The notes under the pieces are model-generated. The model was given only the letters and a program-made list of their open reading frames with translations, ran no database searches and was not told the DNA's origin. This document shows, piece after piece, positions 1 to 10,842 of a DNA stretch of 64,000 nucleotides (its first letter is position 1; each line of letters starts with the position of its first letter). Source of the stretch: Perkinsus olseni (taxonomy: Eukaryota; Perkinsozoa; Perkinsida); NCBI GenBank assembly GCA_013115125.1, contig JABANN010000009.1:62001-126000 (forward strand), written 5' to 3'. The position numbers and the translations under genes are program-made.

Positions 1-431
1 AGGGAAGGTAAGGTCTAAGGGGACGGAGAAAGCATTCGGTCGGCCATGAATCGCCTCCTGCTGGATCGAGCACGCTAGCAAGCCGCTAGCTGTATTCCGA
101 TAATGGTCGGTTGTCAGGGGCTTTTCATGCAAGTTATCCGCAGACAAAAAGCTGGTATGAATTAATAATAGTTTAATCCTAGTGATGGTTATCACAGGTT
201 AGAACCACTTCAATCGTTTTCTGGTCACCAGCAGATGAAAGACCAACCGCAACAGGAAAGAATTTTCTCTTTTTTCCATACTCAGAACTTCTGAGTAAGA
301 ATTGTGTCCAATGTCCCCCTTCCGAGTCAGACGGGCTGCTCGAAAATTACGTGAAATTAATGACCCGTGAACGGCCTTCGGACATACATCGGAGCACACA
401 TGACGATGATGATAATTATGTTCATCTAAGG
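1..431. other. No gene recognised
   Basis: Only short overlapping ORFs are present, with no conserved motif and no convincing splice pattern. I see nothing assignable here. Confidence 0.5.
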
Positions 432-1110
432 ATTATATTCACGCTCTCTTGGCTTCCGGGTGGTTACACTCAGTAGCCACAGAACCCATCAAAACTCCGC
501 CGAAAGCAGCAAGAAGGGCAACGGCCACCTTGTGTTGGTATAGAGATGACCGTCTGCACTGTCTCACGATCATCTCCGACCACCAGGAAAAAATCGCCGT
601 TCTCGCGGAGAAGTCTGAGGCAGCAGCATGTGTACGGCAGTAGTCGTTGGCTCTATACAAAGGGGGACGACAGGGCGACGGAGCGATCGGAAAAGTTTGG
701 TGATTTCGACCGAATAGAATTTTTCACGGGAGGAGCTCGGCGAAAAAAGAGATAACACCAGCAAGAAAAGCTCTACAGCCATAATTACACAGCGCATTGA
801 GGGATCCAAGTTTTTTGAGAAAAGCGGACGGAAAGGTATTCATGCCCATCGAAGGCTGACCTCAAGGAAAGTACAGTCTGTCTGTTGTACAGCAGTCCTT
901 TCAAGGTGGCACTCCTCATGGTGATGACCGATCCAAAGCAGTCAGGCCTCTCTGAGTCATCAATCATGGGAGCGGCTCTGAAATGCTGTCGAGGCAGCAG
1001 TTTCCTGAGCATCCCCTCCTGCACGAGTACTTCAACCACCGGTCTCGAGAAAAGAATCTCGCCTCTGGCTATTCGACAAGCTCTGAAACCCAATGCCCCC
1101 TGAAGAACTC
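432..1110 (-). CDS. Possible small membrane protein, exons unresolved
   Basis: Two minus-strand open stretches look protein-like. One covers about 785-1085 and the other about 439-660. The lower one ends in a hydrophobic helix (VAVALLAAFGGVLMGSVA) followed by a short tail and a stop. Neither begins at a clear ATG, which is usual for internal exons in this genome. I do not recognise the product. If they are one gene, it would be a small protein with a single membrane segment near the C terminus. They could also be chance ORFs, so this is a weak call. Confidence 0.2.
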
Positions 1111-2028
1111 ATTCGTTGTTCGATCGAACAACGGTCAAGCCAGTCAATATAGATGTGTTCCTCGATGTTAACGTAGATAGAGCCTCAGGCTGGAAGTCCA
1201 GCTACAATAACACTGATGAAGCCATCAGCTAGGGCTAGGGTTCCATAGTTGTGAACCGCCAAGACTGCAGGGCTGGACTAACTGTAGAGGACTCAGGAAG
1301 GTTGCAGCCAGGTTCCCCACCATGTTAACGATCAGGAAGCTCAAGCGGTAAATGCTTAGGGGAATCGAGAGATCCTATCTATCGTCACACTGATAAAGTC
1401 AGCAACTAGCGTCAGGCCAAGCTTAGGTTTCATAGTTGTGCGCTTGCACGTGCACTACCTCATGGCGGTAGGTGTAGTTATGGGACATAACATAACTATT
1501 AGGCCCACAGTGAACTAGATAGAGCAGATAGAAAGTAGAGTAGTTGAGAGAGTAGATTGACAATACAAAGCTAGTATGGGCACAGCTAGATTGTGTTATG
1601 TGGACAGTGCACACAACTGCACTGGTCAACGGCTACTTCAACCCAAGGGCCCGACTCGAACCCAAGACCGGCTGGTGATGGTAAAAGACTCAGAGATTGT
1701 TGTGGTTGTTATTATTGTTGTTGTTAAGATTGTTAAGCAATGGTCATCAGTAAATTGAAAGACAATCGCTCTCCATCGGTTACGAAGTCAACGTGATAAC
1801 CAACACTACGGCTCATCCTTCTATAATGTACAAGCTACGATGACTGTGTGATGAGGGATGGGCAGGGAAAGGCTCAGAGTCAACAATGAGGGCAGCATGA
1901 CGAAAATGAGGACAACAGAATTCACTGCGACTGCTGATCTTGGCTTGACTCCCCTTGCGAATCTTTCTCAGGATGTCTGTTCTCGAACGGGTGGACCTGG
2001 TGAGTTCGGAAAGGTGTGGCATGACCAA
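1111..2028. other. Intergenic, with a degenerate direct repeat
   Basis: A stretch around 1209-1260 recurs in degenerate form around 1386-1443; both contain CATAGTTGTG. At 1653-1662 the minus strand reads GGTTCGAGTC, a B-box-like (tRNA T-arm) motif. A GTT-rich run follows near 1700-1735. I see no gene. Confidence 0.4.
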
Positions 2029-2558
2029 TCAGACTTGACGAAAAATTACCGTAATTTCAACATCGGCAACCCTGTGAACAGGTCCATCAGCCAAGATGCG
2101 CTGCACCGACTCCGAGTCCGCCATCAGAACGAAACCGAGGGAGGCTGGGCGAGAGCGAGTTCTCCTGAGAGAGACCGAATCCGGTACATGCCGACGCTTG
2201 AGCAACTTACGTAGTGTCATTGGGCCCGGGTTGCAACTGTCTCGAATGCGCCACCAGAACCTTTCGAACCTGAAAAAAATACAAAAGTGAAATCATAAAT
2301 GAGCGGAGCGAAGCAGCTGACGATCACCTGTCCGTATTCCTCAAAGTACTCCCTCAGGAAGGCGGGTGACTTGAATCCAAATTTGTGGATACGACGAACA
2401 ATGAAGATACAATTCTCATCCTCCTCATCAAGCTCTTGCAAGAGGGTTCTGCAAAGTGCAAGCTTCAACCTAAGATACCCTGCAGCTACGCCCACCTCAG
2501 CGTCTTGCCAGGCCCCTCATGAGCCGCAGCTCCTTGCTGCTGCGAGATCTGCTGCTGC

Positions 2559-2601
<43 letters not shown>

Positions 2602-4248
2602 GCTTATGATGGTGATGCCGACCACCCCTATGATATCCCTCGTCACGCTGTGGCTGCTGCGGGCGTTCCGGGGTAGAGTAAGCGTTCCCTCGGGCACCGT
2701 CAACGCGACGGCCTCTCTCGGGCTGCCTCCGATACGCCTCCTGCTGCTGCTGCTCCGCTCCGCCGTTGTTGTAGTTGCCACCCCGAGCGCTGTCACCTGT
2801 ACTGGGCGGGCCAGGCTTATTATGACGGATGTCCGCGTAGCACAGGTTGTCAGGATCAACCTAAGATCCGCGTGCCAGAGTGGGAATCCCCGACCTCTCT
2901 TACATTCTCCGCGTCCCGCACAAAGTAGCCGACTGGCGGCAAGATCATATTCCCGGAGGACTCCCTCTGCAGGACCATCGGAGGGGCTGAGACAGAAAAG
3001 GAAAGCTAGAGGTGTCAGAAAGTCGAAGCATCACGACTCGAGGTACAGAGTTATATTTACTCTAGAGATCCTCTCACGTCTCGGAACTGGTACGAAAGTT
3101 CTCCGGGGAAAAATCCCCAACGACGTCCACCAGGCAAACGAAGAGATAATCACAGCCTTCTATATACCCGCCAGAGGACCATCCAAAACAGCACGTCTAA
3201 CGCTATGCATAGCACTCATACTAGCAAGTTGCTAATTAGGGTTGCTAGTAGCAATCCGGTGATATGTCTTGATATCCACACCCAGGAGTGCAGTCTTGAC
3301 ACTCTGGGAAGGGACTCAAGAATCCACCGTCGTTCGAGTACATTAAGTTCCATCATCAGCATACTGTATATGAAAAACTACCACAAATTTGAATAAACTC
3401 TACCATTTTAATGCCACATAAATATTGTTATTCATACCACAACATTAGCAATTCTCTCTCAGAAGGATCTCCTCCTACTCCCGCCCGTGGATCGCTTCAC
3501 TCAGTGAAAGACAACCGTTCACCCGCTTCCAGGAAAGGCGACCATCGGGCCAGCCCCTGAGTATTACCCATATTCATCGGCGACATCTGTACTGGATTAA
3601 GCATAGGAGACTGAGGGACTCCACCGTCAGAAGACATAGAGCATACACTGCTCGTCGGAGAGCCACCACCCCTCATCATAGCTGGGTTGCCCAGGTACGC
3701 TCCGTAGTAGGGCGCAGCCACTGGTGACGGGGACGGATAACCCTATCGGAGAAATCAGAATCATCAAGAAATTCGGTACAAGCATACAGTCCAGCGCAGG
3801 AGACATGTCCACAGCTGATCCGAGCCATTGATTAGCGGAGCGAGACAGGGTCGATCAGATCATAAATTTGTAGTGCTTGACCAGTGTGAGTAACACGGGA
3901 CAGACTCCCCGCTGCGTTTCGCTTCTACCGGGCTTATCTTCGATGACTGATTTCAAATCCTTGGCGATCCTGGCCAAGGCACCACTGGGAAGAGCGTCGG
4001 GTTCGCGATCGATTGGGATCACCGTGTCACTTGAAGATACGGGGATCTTTTTTCTTTGGAGTGCGCTACGAAATTTATTCGCAGCCTAGCGAAACGGGAA
4101 ATGACGAATCAGAGTAATAATTTTCATAATTATATTACACCACCCGACCCTCCTGTATTACGTAGGAATGCTGTTGTTGTTGTTGCTGTTGTTGTTGCGG
4201 GATGGCTCCGTAGGGTAGCTGATACACAGGAGCGTAGTCTCCCATCGC

Positions 4249-4281
<33 letters not shown>

Positions 4282-4813
4282 AGGTTGGGACGGGTAGCTT
4301 CCAGGGGCCTAAATCCAGTAAGTCCGCAACACACGAGCTCACAGCCACTAAGACTCCGGAAAGGTGATTCCGACGACGAGTCCTACAGGTTGGGATGGCG
4401 GAGAAGGGTAAGGTGGTCCCACTCCAGTATAAACTGGTGATTGCAGTGGCGGGCCGTAGCTCTGTGGCTGAAGCACCAACGCTAGAAATCCCTCGAGATC
4501 GAGTCCCGAAACTTACGTATCCGATAGGGGCGAAGCTGCCAACTGAACGTACCGAGCCAGCCGGAGACTGAAGACACGCCATCGCCTTCTTGCAAAAGTC
4601 CCCCAATTGTCTTATTACCTGAGGAGCCATTTGAGGCGTCCCTGGTGGAGCTGGTTGATACATAGTCTGGTAGTACGCTACGGGAGTCCCTGGCTGAGAC
4701 ATGGGCGTCCCGGGCTGAGGCGACACCTGACGGTTCTCGCAGGAGCCTATCGGCAGTCGCTCTTGCTGTTGCTGCTGCTGTTGACTCGGGTATGCGTTAT
4801 TGTTGGCATACAT
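2029..4813 (-). CDS. Q-rich protein with alveolate-type RNA-binding-like domain
   Basis: Nine exons can be joined in frame: 4813-4517, 4467-4387, 4308-4141, 3742-3568, 2986-2904, 2860-2496, 2448-2328, 2269-2211 and 2164-2029 (stop). The protein starts MYANNNAYPSQQQ and is rich in Gln, Pro, Gly and Tyr. It has three Q runs and an H/R patch (RGGRHHHHKQ). The C-terminal part contains TLLQEL, CIFIVRRIHKFGFKSP, YGQVRKVLVAHSR and RPASLGFVLM. I associate this arrangement with a divergent RRM-like domain common in dinoflagellate and perkinsid proteins; that is from memory. The role is probably RNA binding with a low-complexity assembly region, but the target is unknown. The joins at 4140-3743 and 3567-2987 span introns much longer than usual, so a split into two genes is possible. 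Confidence 0.65.
2551..2602 (-). repeat. Trinucleotide run coding poly-Gln
   Basis: A GTT/GCT array on plus reads CAA/CAG on minus. It gives about 17 glutamines in frame inside the Q-rich protein. It is likely length-variable. Confidence 0.85.
4250..4281 (-). repeat. CTG/CAG trinucleotide run coding poly-Gln
   Basis: About ten CTG units on plus encode glutamines in the third exon of the minus-strand Q-rich gene. A second, CAA-based run lies just downstream in the same exon. Confidence 0.85.
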
Positions 4814-5154
4814 TATATAATAGTTGAGGTTAGTAGTAAAGTAAATGAGCCTTTACGACAACAAAAAGAGGAAAACTAAAGGACAGCTAGAGGTGTCAAA
4901 ATCACGAGTCCTCGTCTAACTCGGCACCTTACGAAAATAGAGAACACGATAGGTACCATGGCACACCGGTAGTACATGAAAACAACGAGTACAGGGAGAG
5001 CGAAGGCACGGACGGTAGGGGGCCCCGGAGAGAAAGAGCAACCCTAACTGCTGCCGGATAGCAAGGAAGGCAGCTACTCTCGAGCGCAAAGGGCGACGAC
5101 TCAAGCGCATTCCGTGACACCGAAACACCATTGAGTGCCTCTCGTGTCCAGCCT

Positions 5155-5450
5155 TCCTTACTCGAACGGCGGCCCCGCGAGGGCATCACTGGCCATGTCA
5201 TTAATGCCAAACATCATGATGCTGACGGGAAAGGTGAAGTAGAGGAGGCCGAGCCAAAACCTCCACGTCGCTAGAAGATCCAATCGACCGCCGAGAGGGA
5301 TGAGAGGGATAATACGGCAGGATGATAATCCATATAATGGGTCGTGATAGCTTCATGTAGAAGTTGACGCGGGATAGATCTAGCATGGGGAGGGGAGCAT
5401 ATATTGGTTCTAAGCCTTGGAGCGAGAACTCTATGCGAAACGGAAGAGAA
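5155..5450 (-). CDS. UbiA-family prenyltransferase-like fragment
   Basis: Minus-strand segments read MKLSRPIIWIIILP and then FWLGLLYFTFPVSIMMFGIND. They resemble the first helix (SRP-FW) and the 'LLYFTFPxNxxxYGxND' region of UbiA-type prenyltransferases such as lycopene elongases, which attach prenyl groups to membrane substrates. The second motif ends ...GINDMASDALAG, where the family usually has an Asp-rich metal site. A GT-AG intron can join the two parts in frame, but it removes the spacer normally present between them. No later helices could be placed, and the region downstream to about 4915 is hydrophobic but unresolved. This may be a degenerate copy or a poorly resolved multi-exon gene. 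Confidence 0.35.
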
Positions 5451-5462
5451 ATGCCGGGTGTG

Positions 5463-5473
5463 GGGATCGAACC
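5463..5473 (-). other. tRNA T-arm / B-box-like motif
   Basis: The minus strand reads exactly GGTTCGATCCC, followed by CCACACCCGGCA. It lies about 30 nt before an AG that could be the 3' splice site of an exon leading into the UbiA-like fragment. No cloverleaf can be folded upstream, so this is not a tRNA gene. Confidence 0.55.
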
Positions 5474-5489
5474 CGCGCCTTCCCAACGG

Positions 5490-6454
5490 TTGACGGTTCC
5501 AGCTGCTTTCCCAAAGGACCTTGTTATCTTTTCCTCGTCGGCGAAATCCAGCGAAAGCCGATAACTTTCAGAGATCTAATCGGCCCTGGCGTTCTCAAAT
5601 TTGGCACCATAGTTTTGGTCGCCTCGCGTGTGTGGTTCGAGGGCGCCCGTAGGGCGCGCAAGAAATGCCACGTGCAGGTAATCGCATGTCACTCATTCTG
5701 AAGGTAAATTCATATTCTCAAGGAACTTACTGAATTCTATCGGAGGAAAATCTCGCGTACACCCAGCACAGTTGTCAATTCCGCATACGGAATTCCGAGT
5801 AGGGTTTACTTATGGTCATGAAAAATCCATGACACTGAAACTAGTCCTCCATCTCCTCGGGGAACTCATCCCTTGAGTTCGAATGTGTCACTGAACACGT
5901 ACGCTCCAGTGCCCCGTGCTGGTCTAGTGTCCGACGAGCTTCAATTTGAAGCCTTCAAATCTCCGAACTGTCTTCAACTCGGGCTCCTTGTTTGAGTCCA
6001 GAACCAACCTAAGGATACGTTTCTACTGCCTACAAGCTCGTATCTTCAAGTCGACCGCGGATCGAACAGATAAGGTCGCTTAGGGGGCCTGCCCGCGCAA
6101 CTCCACCGGGGGACAGAGAACTCTTTGGCGCGCCTTCCTGCTGAGTGACGTGACGCGTGTTCTTAAGCTGTTCGTTCACTGACAGTATCGTTTTTTTATT
6201 CATCAGTCGAATCGATCTCCTTCAAGTTTGCTCCCACCGAGAAGACTTTGAACGGATTGATTGATTGGCTTTGAGCCTTTCGAGTGCTCTTCAATAGTCC
6301 TAGATTCATCTTTTACACGTTACATTCAATTCTGTTAGTCAGGAGGGGTCTATTGGGCTCTCCCAATTATTGAACGGATTCATAATCTCGATCGTCATTA
6401 AATGACGGTGAGAAAATTTTTCTCTCTCTCCCTCAGGCTTCTCCAGTGCTCACT
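5490..6454. promoter_or_regulatory. Upstream region with a likely splice/trans-splice acceptor
   Basis: No ORF of note. AATTCCG-CATA-CGGAATT near 5778-5795 is a short stem-loop. Just before the next gene, a long pyrimidine run (about 6415-6434) ends in AG at 6435-6436, 19 nt upstream of the ATG at 6455. This looks like a 3' splice acceptor in the 5' leader. In perkinsids that could receive a trans-spliced leader, but a cis intron in the leader is equally possible. Confidence 0.4.
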
Positions 6455-7303
6455 ATGGCCCGCCTCATCGTCATTTTCGCTGCCATCGTCGGTGTGTGCT
6501 ACGGTAGTGATGACGACCTGTCAAACGACGACACTCTCAAGTTCGCGGGCCTCCTAGGCGATCCTGATGTTCGTCAATTCATCGACGGCGTCTTTGCTGC
6601 TGCTGATGTACCAGATGACGTGACCGACTCTGCCCAAGTTGGGGCCGCCGAAGGCCGAAGTCTCAGGGATGTGGCTGCGAACGCGTCTGCGAACGCGTCT
6701 GCGAACGCAACTGCGAATGCAAGTGCATATAGCTACGAATATGTCCTGTGTGATAAGTGTATCGACATTAATTCCATGGCCATCGGCAACTACCTTGTCC
6801 AGACGATTCAGTACGCTTGCTTCTGGGGTCCTCTCGCGTCCCCATCCGCGGAGATCTTCTGTGGGTGCCTCAATAAGGGTATCATCTCGCTCGACCAGCA
6901 GCTGAACGGCTACATCTTCACACAGGGCCGTGGCCGTCAGCTTGCGATTGGTATGTGCATTGGCACTAAACAGTGCTCGCAAAAGGACGCCTTCAACTCC
7001 TACTTTAACCCTATCATTCCCAACAAACTTGTCAACTTCAAGAAGTACAGAGATTGCCCCGGCCCTCCCTACCTTTCGTTCGACGCCTGCCTCAGTGACA
7101 TGCTACCAAGATTGCTCTCATTCGCTGCTGACGAGTTGCATAAAGCTTGTCATGAGTATTATTATTATGATTATGACTTGCAAAACTTTTGTGACTACTA
7201 TCACGTCGACGAGCACTTCGCTTACGGTATGGTGCTAGCTTACGTGGACGTCCATCAATATGCGGAGGGCTATTGTCTTCGTGACTATCTCTCATCAAGC
7301 TAA
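6455..7303 (+). CDS. Secreted Cys-rich protein with N-glycosylation repeat
   Basis: This is a single-exon ORF. I place the start at the ATG at 6455 (MARLIVIFAAIVGVCYG), which gives a clean signal peptide and about 282 residues. An acidic region (SDDDLSNDD) follows. Next comes a four-unit NAS/NAT repeat (about 6678-6728) that gives clustered N-X-S/T glycosylation sites. The rest contains paired cysteines (CDKC, CGC, CIG) and a Tyr/Asp-rich stretch (EYYYYDYDL). I do not recognise the family. It is most likely a secreted or surface glycoprotein. Lack of introns is unusual for this window and fits a recently expanded secreted-protein gene. Confidence 0.75.
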   Translation: MARLIVIFAAIVGVCYGSDDDLSNDDTLKFAGLLGDPDVRQFIDGVFAAADVPDDVTDSAQVGAAEGRSLRDVAANASANASANATANASAYSYEYVLCDKCIDINSMAIGNYLVQTIQYACFWGPLASPSAEIFCGCLNKGIISLDQQLNGYIFTQGRGRQLAIGMCIGTKQCSQKDAFNSYFNPIIPNKLVNFKKYRDCPGPPYLSFDACLSDMLPRLLSFAADELHKACHEYYYYDYDLQNFCDYYHVDEHFAYGMVLAYVDVHQYAEGYCLRDYLSSS

Positions 7304-8511
7304 AAACGCTCAGAAGTGACTTGCGTTAAGCACTTGGACTGAAGAGGGCCTCGTGTCCCCGTTAGTCGCGAGTCATTCGTAACTAGATTTTTATCACGCC
7401 AGAGTATTCTCATCGACTCGTTCGCTCTGATTGAGCTTTTTCGTTTTATTTCATTTTTTCCGGATTGGTGTGGTCCAGCAATTGGTAGTGATCGCTCTGA
7501 AGTGCTTCCAAACTTGTGGCGTTTATGAGGTTTTTCACAACATCTTATTGAGTGGTGTTGAGCACAGTAGTCGAATGTGGCAGCCGATGGTATCTCCCTC
7601 CATGAGCGGTGAACGCTCGTTAGCTCAGCGGGTTCAATTATGTCACATAATTTACGTGTAACTAGGGGGCTGTCGGTAGGCGGACCGCTAGTAGTATCGC
7701 TGGAAGGGTAGTGTGGAAGGATGGGTCGTGAACCGTGATGTAAGAGTTCTGTTCTGAACGCCAGCATGGCTGGTCGGACGATATCAGTCACGGATTCCGT
7801 GATACGAGAGCACTCGGTAGTTTTCATTCTCATCGGCGCTTGAACTTTAGTCGCTCTGCCCGTACGATTGCGGGAACACGAATCGCTGGGAGCGGTCGGA
7901 TGCAGCGAGGTCGTACGACGGACTCCGAGTCGAGTTGTCGCAAGTGAATTGGTTTTGAGAGGAGCCCAGGCTCAGCAGGTGAGCTGCCCTGGGTTCTTGG
8001 GGCTCCTCCATCTCATCGTACGAATCTGGTTGTATGACTTCATGCCTTGCATACCCGCGGGTTGATTTCCTAGGCGATGATTTTGTAACTCGTGGTGCTA
8101 GTTTGTTTGGTGTTGAGTATCTTAATGGCTCTGCGGAAATGCCGTCTCACTCGTACTGTATGAGTTCGAGTAGTTTATCGTACATTGATCCTGGATTTGA
8201 AACATTCATCAGCAGTGGTTCCGAGAACGACAGATCAGTTTGTTGATACTCTCCTCTAATACGCGGGTCTGCGTGTGATACTGTCAAACTCGGATAGTGC
8301 CGAACTAGCAGACAGCTTGTTCTGAGACAGGATTCATGCGCTTCTGAGGGTTGGCGACACCCGGGGCGTCACGCCCCTCGCTCGGATTGCGATAGATAAG
8401 TCTCAGTCTGAGTATTTTGGGGGATACTCGCCTGCTCATCTCCGCGCGGAGCGGGGATCGTTGTTTTTGACTCAGCTGATTTTTCCAGTCCCTTGGTCGT
8501 TCAGACAATCA
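7304..8511. other. Intergenic with inverted repeats
   Basis: No supported gene. An imperfect stem-loop spans 7960-8007 (outer arms AGGAGCCC/GGGCTCCT). A one-base-centred palindrome lies at 8363-8377 (GGGGCGT-C-ACGCCCC). A tRNA D-arm-like string TAGCTCAGCGGGTTC occurs near 7620-7635, with no tRNA fold around it. The long minus-strand ORF at 7300-7833 has no protein-like features. Confidence 0.4.
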
Positions 8512-10842
8512 ATGCTCATGACCTTCCCCAAGCGGTTCGCCGGGCTTCTCCTCACAGTGAGTTTCATTGCGGCCTCCATTTCTACTCAGTGAGAGAAATC
8601 GGATCTTCTTCGGAAGATCCGATCAGCCGTATATTTTCGAGCTCACGAAGATCATCTTCCCTTGTTGTTACGGACCGTCCGCGGGACTGGATACTCCTCT
8701 CGGTGGCGTCGCACGGTTTAACTGCTTCGTGTGTAGATACTCTGTCTCTCTATCGCTGGGAGCCGCGGGGAGTCCGTGATTCTGAGTAACGGCGTCGAAA
8801 TGCCGGTAGTTGGCCTTGGCACCTTTATGTCCAAGGGTGATGAGGTGGAGAAGGCGGTGTACTCTGCGCTTCAACTAGGATACCGGCACATAGACACTGC
8901 TGATTTGTAATCTGGGTGGGTCGGAGGGAGGTGTTTACTAGCATGACTGTCGCACAGATATATGAACCATGAAAGGGTGGGCAAGGCTCTTAAGCGGGCT
9001 ATCGATGATGGAATCGTCAAGCGCTCTGAAGTATTCCTGGTCTCAAAACTATGGCCGACAGATTATCGGGCCGACGTAATGCGACCCAGGGTCGAAAAAA
9101 TGCTTTCCGATCTGCAAGTTGGCTACTTGGACCAACTGCTGCTGCACATGCCGGAGGCTTGGGATTATCCGGGGGAGTCGGACGAGTAAGAGGGTGAATC
9201 TGATGCGGTTTAGCGGGCGTCAGTATGCCCGGAACGCGGACAGGCTATGTGTGAGCGTCGTGTTTTGCTATTGATACAGTGGTGGGGCGTGTTCTACAAC
9301 TTTGGAATTTTAAAAGGCTAATTCATTCCGTAGATTCTCCACACGAAGGTTCGGTAGAGTCACATGATTGACCATCCACTAGAGTCAGTCTGAAAAGTTG
9401 GGCTGCCGAGGTTGGATTGTCGTTCAGTTACAGTCGCTTCTTCCCGACGACAACTGAAGGGCTCCCTGCGGTCAATGCAAGCCATGACCTCGTCGATACT
9501 TGGAGGGTGCTGGAGGGGCTATGCGAGGAGAGGAAGGTAGTCTGACTAGGGGCCCCCTATTAGAGGGAGTGAGTCACTTCATCGCAGGTCGGGGAGCATG
9601 AATCTTCGTGTACTCTGTGGGTCTCTTGTTAGGAGTAACGACATTCGTTCATGCCAGCTGTAAATCTTGTCGAATTGCGGTGCTCGTTGCGCACAGCTCG
9701 AGCGAATAGACTGTCTGAGCTGCACGTTCGTATATACTGCAGTCTGTGATTGCCCGGTTGAATGAAAGTTCTTCATGTCCTCCTTTCATTCGAGGCTCTC
9801 AACTCGACATTCTCTTGCCCCTAAAATTGAGAATCTCGTAGTAATCAGCCTCGCAACTGTCCGCTGCGGTTGTGTTGAGGTATGCATTGTTCGGCCAATC
9901 TTGGCCAGAATTTCTAAGGGCCTCAAACTCGGCTCGCCACGCCTCTTGCATTGCTGGCTTCGTACTGAGGTAGCGGAGGGGAATCGGTCGTCAGAGTATT
10001 TAGTCTGACGAACCCGAACAACAGACCGCTGCCAGGGTTCGCCTTGGACTCTCACGACCATGTATTATCGTTGCTAAGCCCATGGTCAATTGATTCCATT
10101 CATACAAGTCATAAAATGACTTCCCGGCTCCTACTGCCAGAGCGGGTACCAAGAGAACGTGAGAACCAACGCTATCCACTGGATAGTATCCAGCGCACCG
10201 CCAGTGCCGCACTGGGGCCCCTGTACTTCCATGCAAATTTTCGACGCGATCTGGGTGGCGGTGTTGTACTACCGCACGTCCGCATCTTCGTTCAAAGGTT
10301 CGCTCAATCGGAGTCAGCAACTTTGACATTGTACGGATGAGACACTTGCTGCGTGCGGCTCGGATCAAGCCAGCAGTGAATCAAGTTGAAGTAGTCACTA
10401 GCTAAGCGCTCATTCATCACAAGTCCCTTTCTCGAGGTACATCCCTTTTTGCCACAAAAGGAGTTATTGGAATTCTGCAGAGATGAAGGCGTGGCAATTG
10501 TCGCCTACGCTCCGCTCGGGGCTCCTGCATACCCGTGAGACCTGATTCTCACGAGTCTAGCTACTTTCACGCGAACGAAGGATTTGTTGTTCTAGGTATG
10601 ATCATGATGGGCCCCTGCCTGACGTGCTCAACCACCCCACCATCCGGACTCTCGCTGACAGGCATGGGAAGAGCGCAGCACAGGTAGGCCTCGGGGGCGC
10701 CTGAAGGTACTGTATGCTCACACAGGTTGCGATACGCTGGGCTATTCAAAGAGGGACCATAGTGATACCGAAGAGCGTTCACAGGGCAAGGATCGAGGAG
10801 AATTTGGATGTCTCTGATTTCGAGCTTTCGCTGGATGAGATG
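8512..10842 (+). CDS. Aldo/keto reductase with signal peptide
   Basis: Hand-spliced exons: 8512-8556, 8737-8906, 8958-about 9185, 9434-9536, 10298-10390, 10437-10534, 10596-10683 and 10726-10842. Exon 1 plus the start of exon 2 gives a clear N-terminal signal ([15 protein letters not shown], then ILCLSIAGS). The AKR barrel motifs follow: [80 protein letters not shown] and IPKSV. Asp and Tyr of the catalytic tetrad are visible in DTADLY, and Lys in VSKLW. The family reduces carbonyls with NADPH. An apparent secretory signal is unusual for this normally cytosolic enzyme. The last C-terminal exon is not identified with certainty. Two introns (9186-9433 and 9537-10297) are much longer than the others. 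Confidence 0.8.
8597..8625 (+). other. Stem-loop with TTCG tetraloop inside intron
   Basis: Arms ATCGGATCTTC and GAAGATCCGAT flank TTCG, giving an 11-bp perfect stem closed by a very stable loop type. It lies inside the first intron of the aldo/keto reductase gene. It could be a structural element or chance. Confidence 0.5.

Noticed and set aside
4130-4813. Single 227-codon poly-Ala containing protein
   Set aside because: The continuous frame reads through two GT-AG introns. Splicing gives Q-rich exons consistent with the rest of the gene, and the poly-Ala is an out-of-frame reading of the CAG run.
7300-7833. 177-codon minus-strand ORF
   Set aside because: No conserved motif, no clear start context, and composition typical of a chance antisense ORF next to a real gene.
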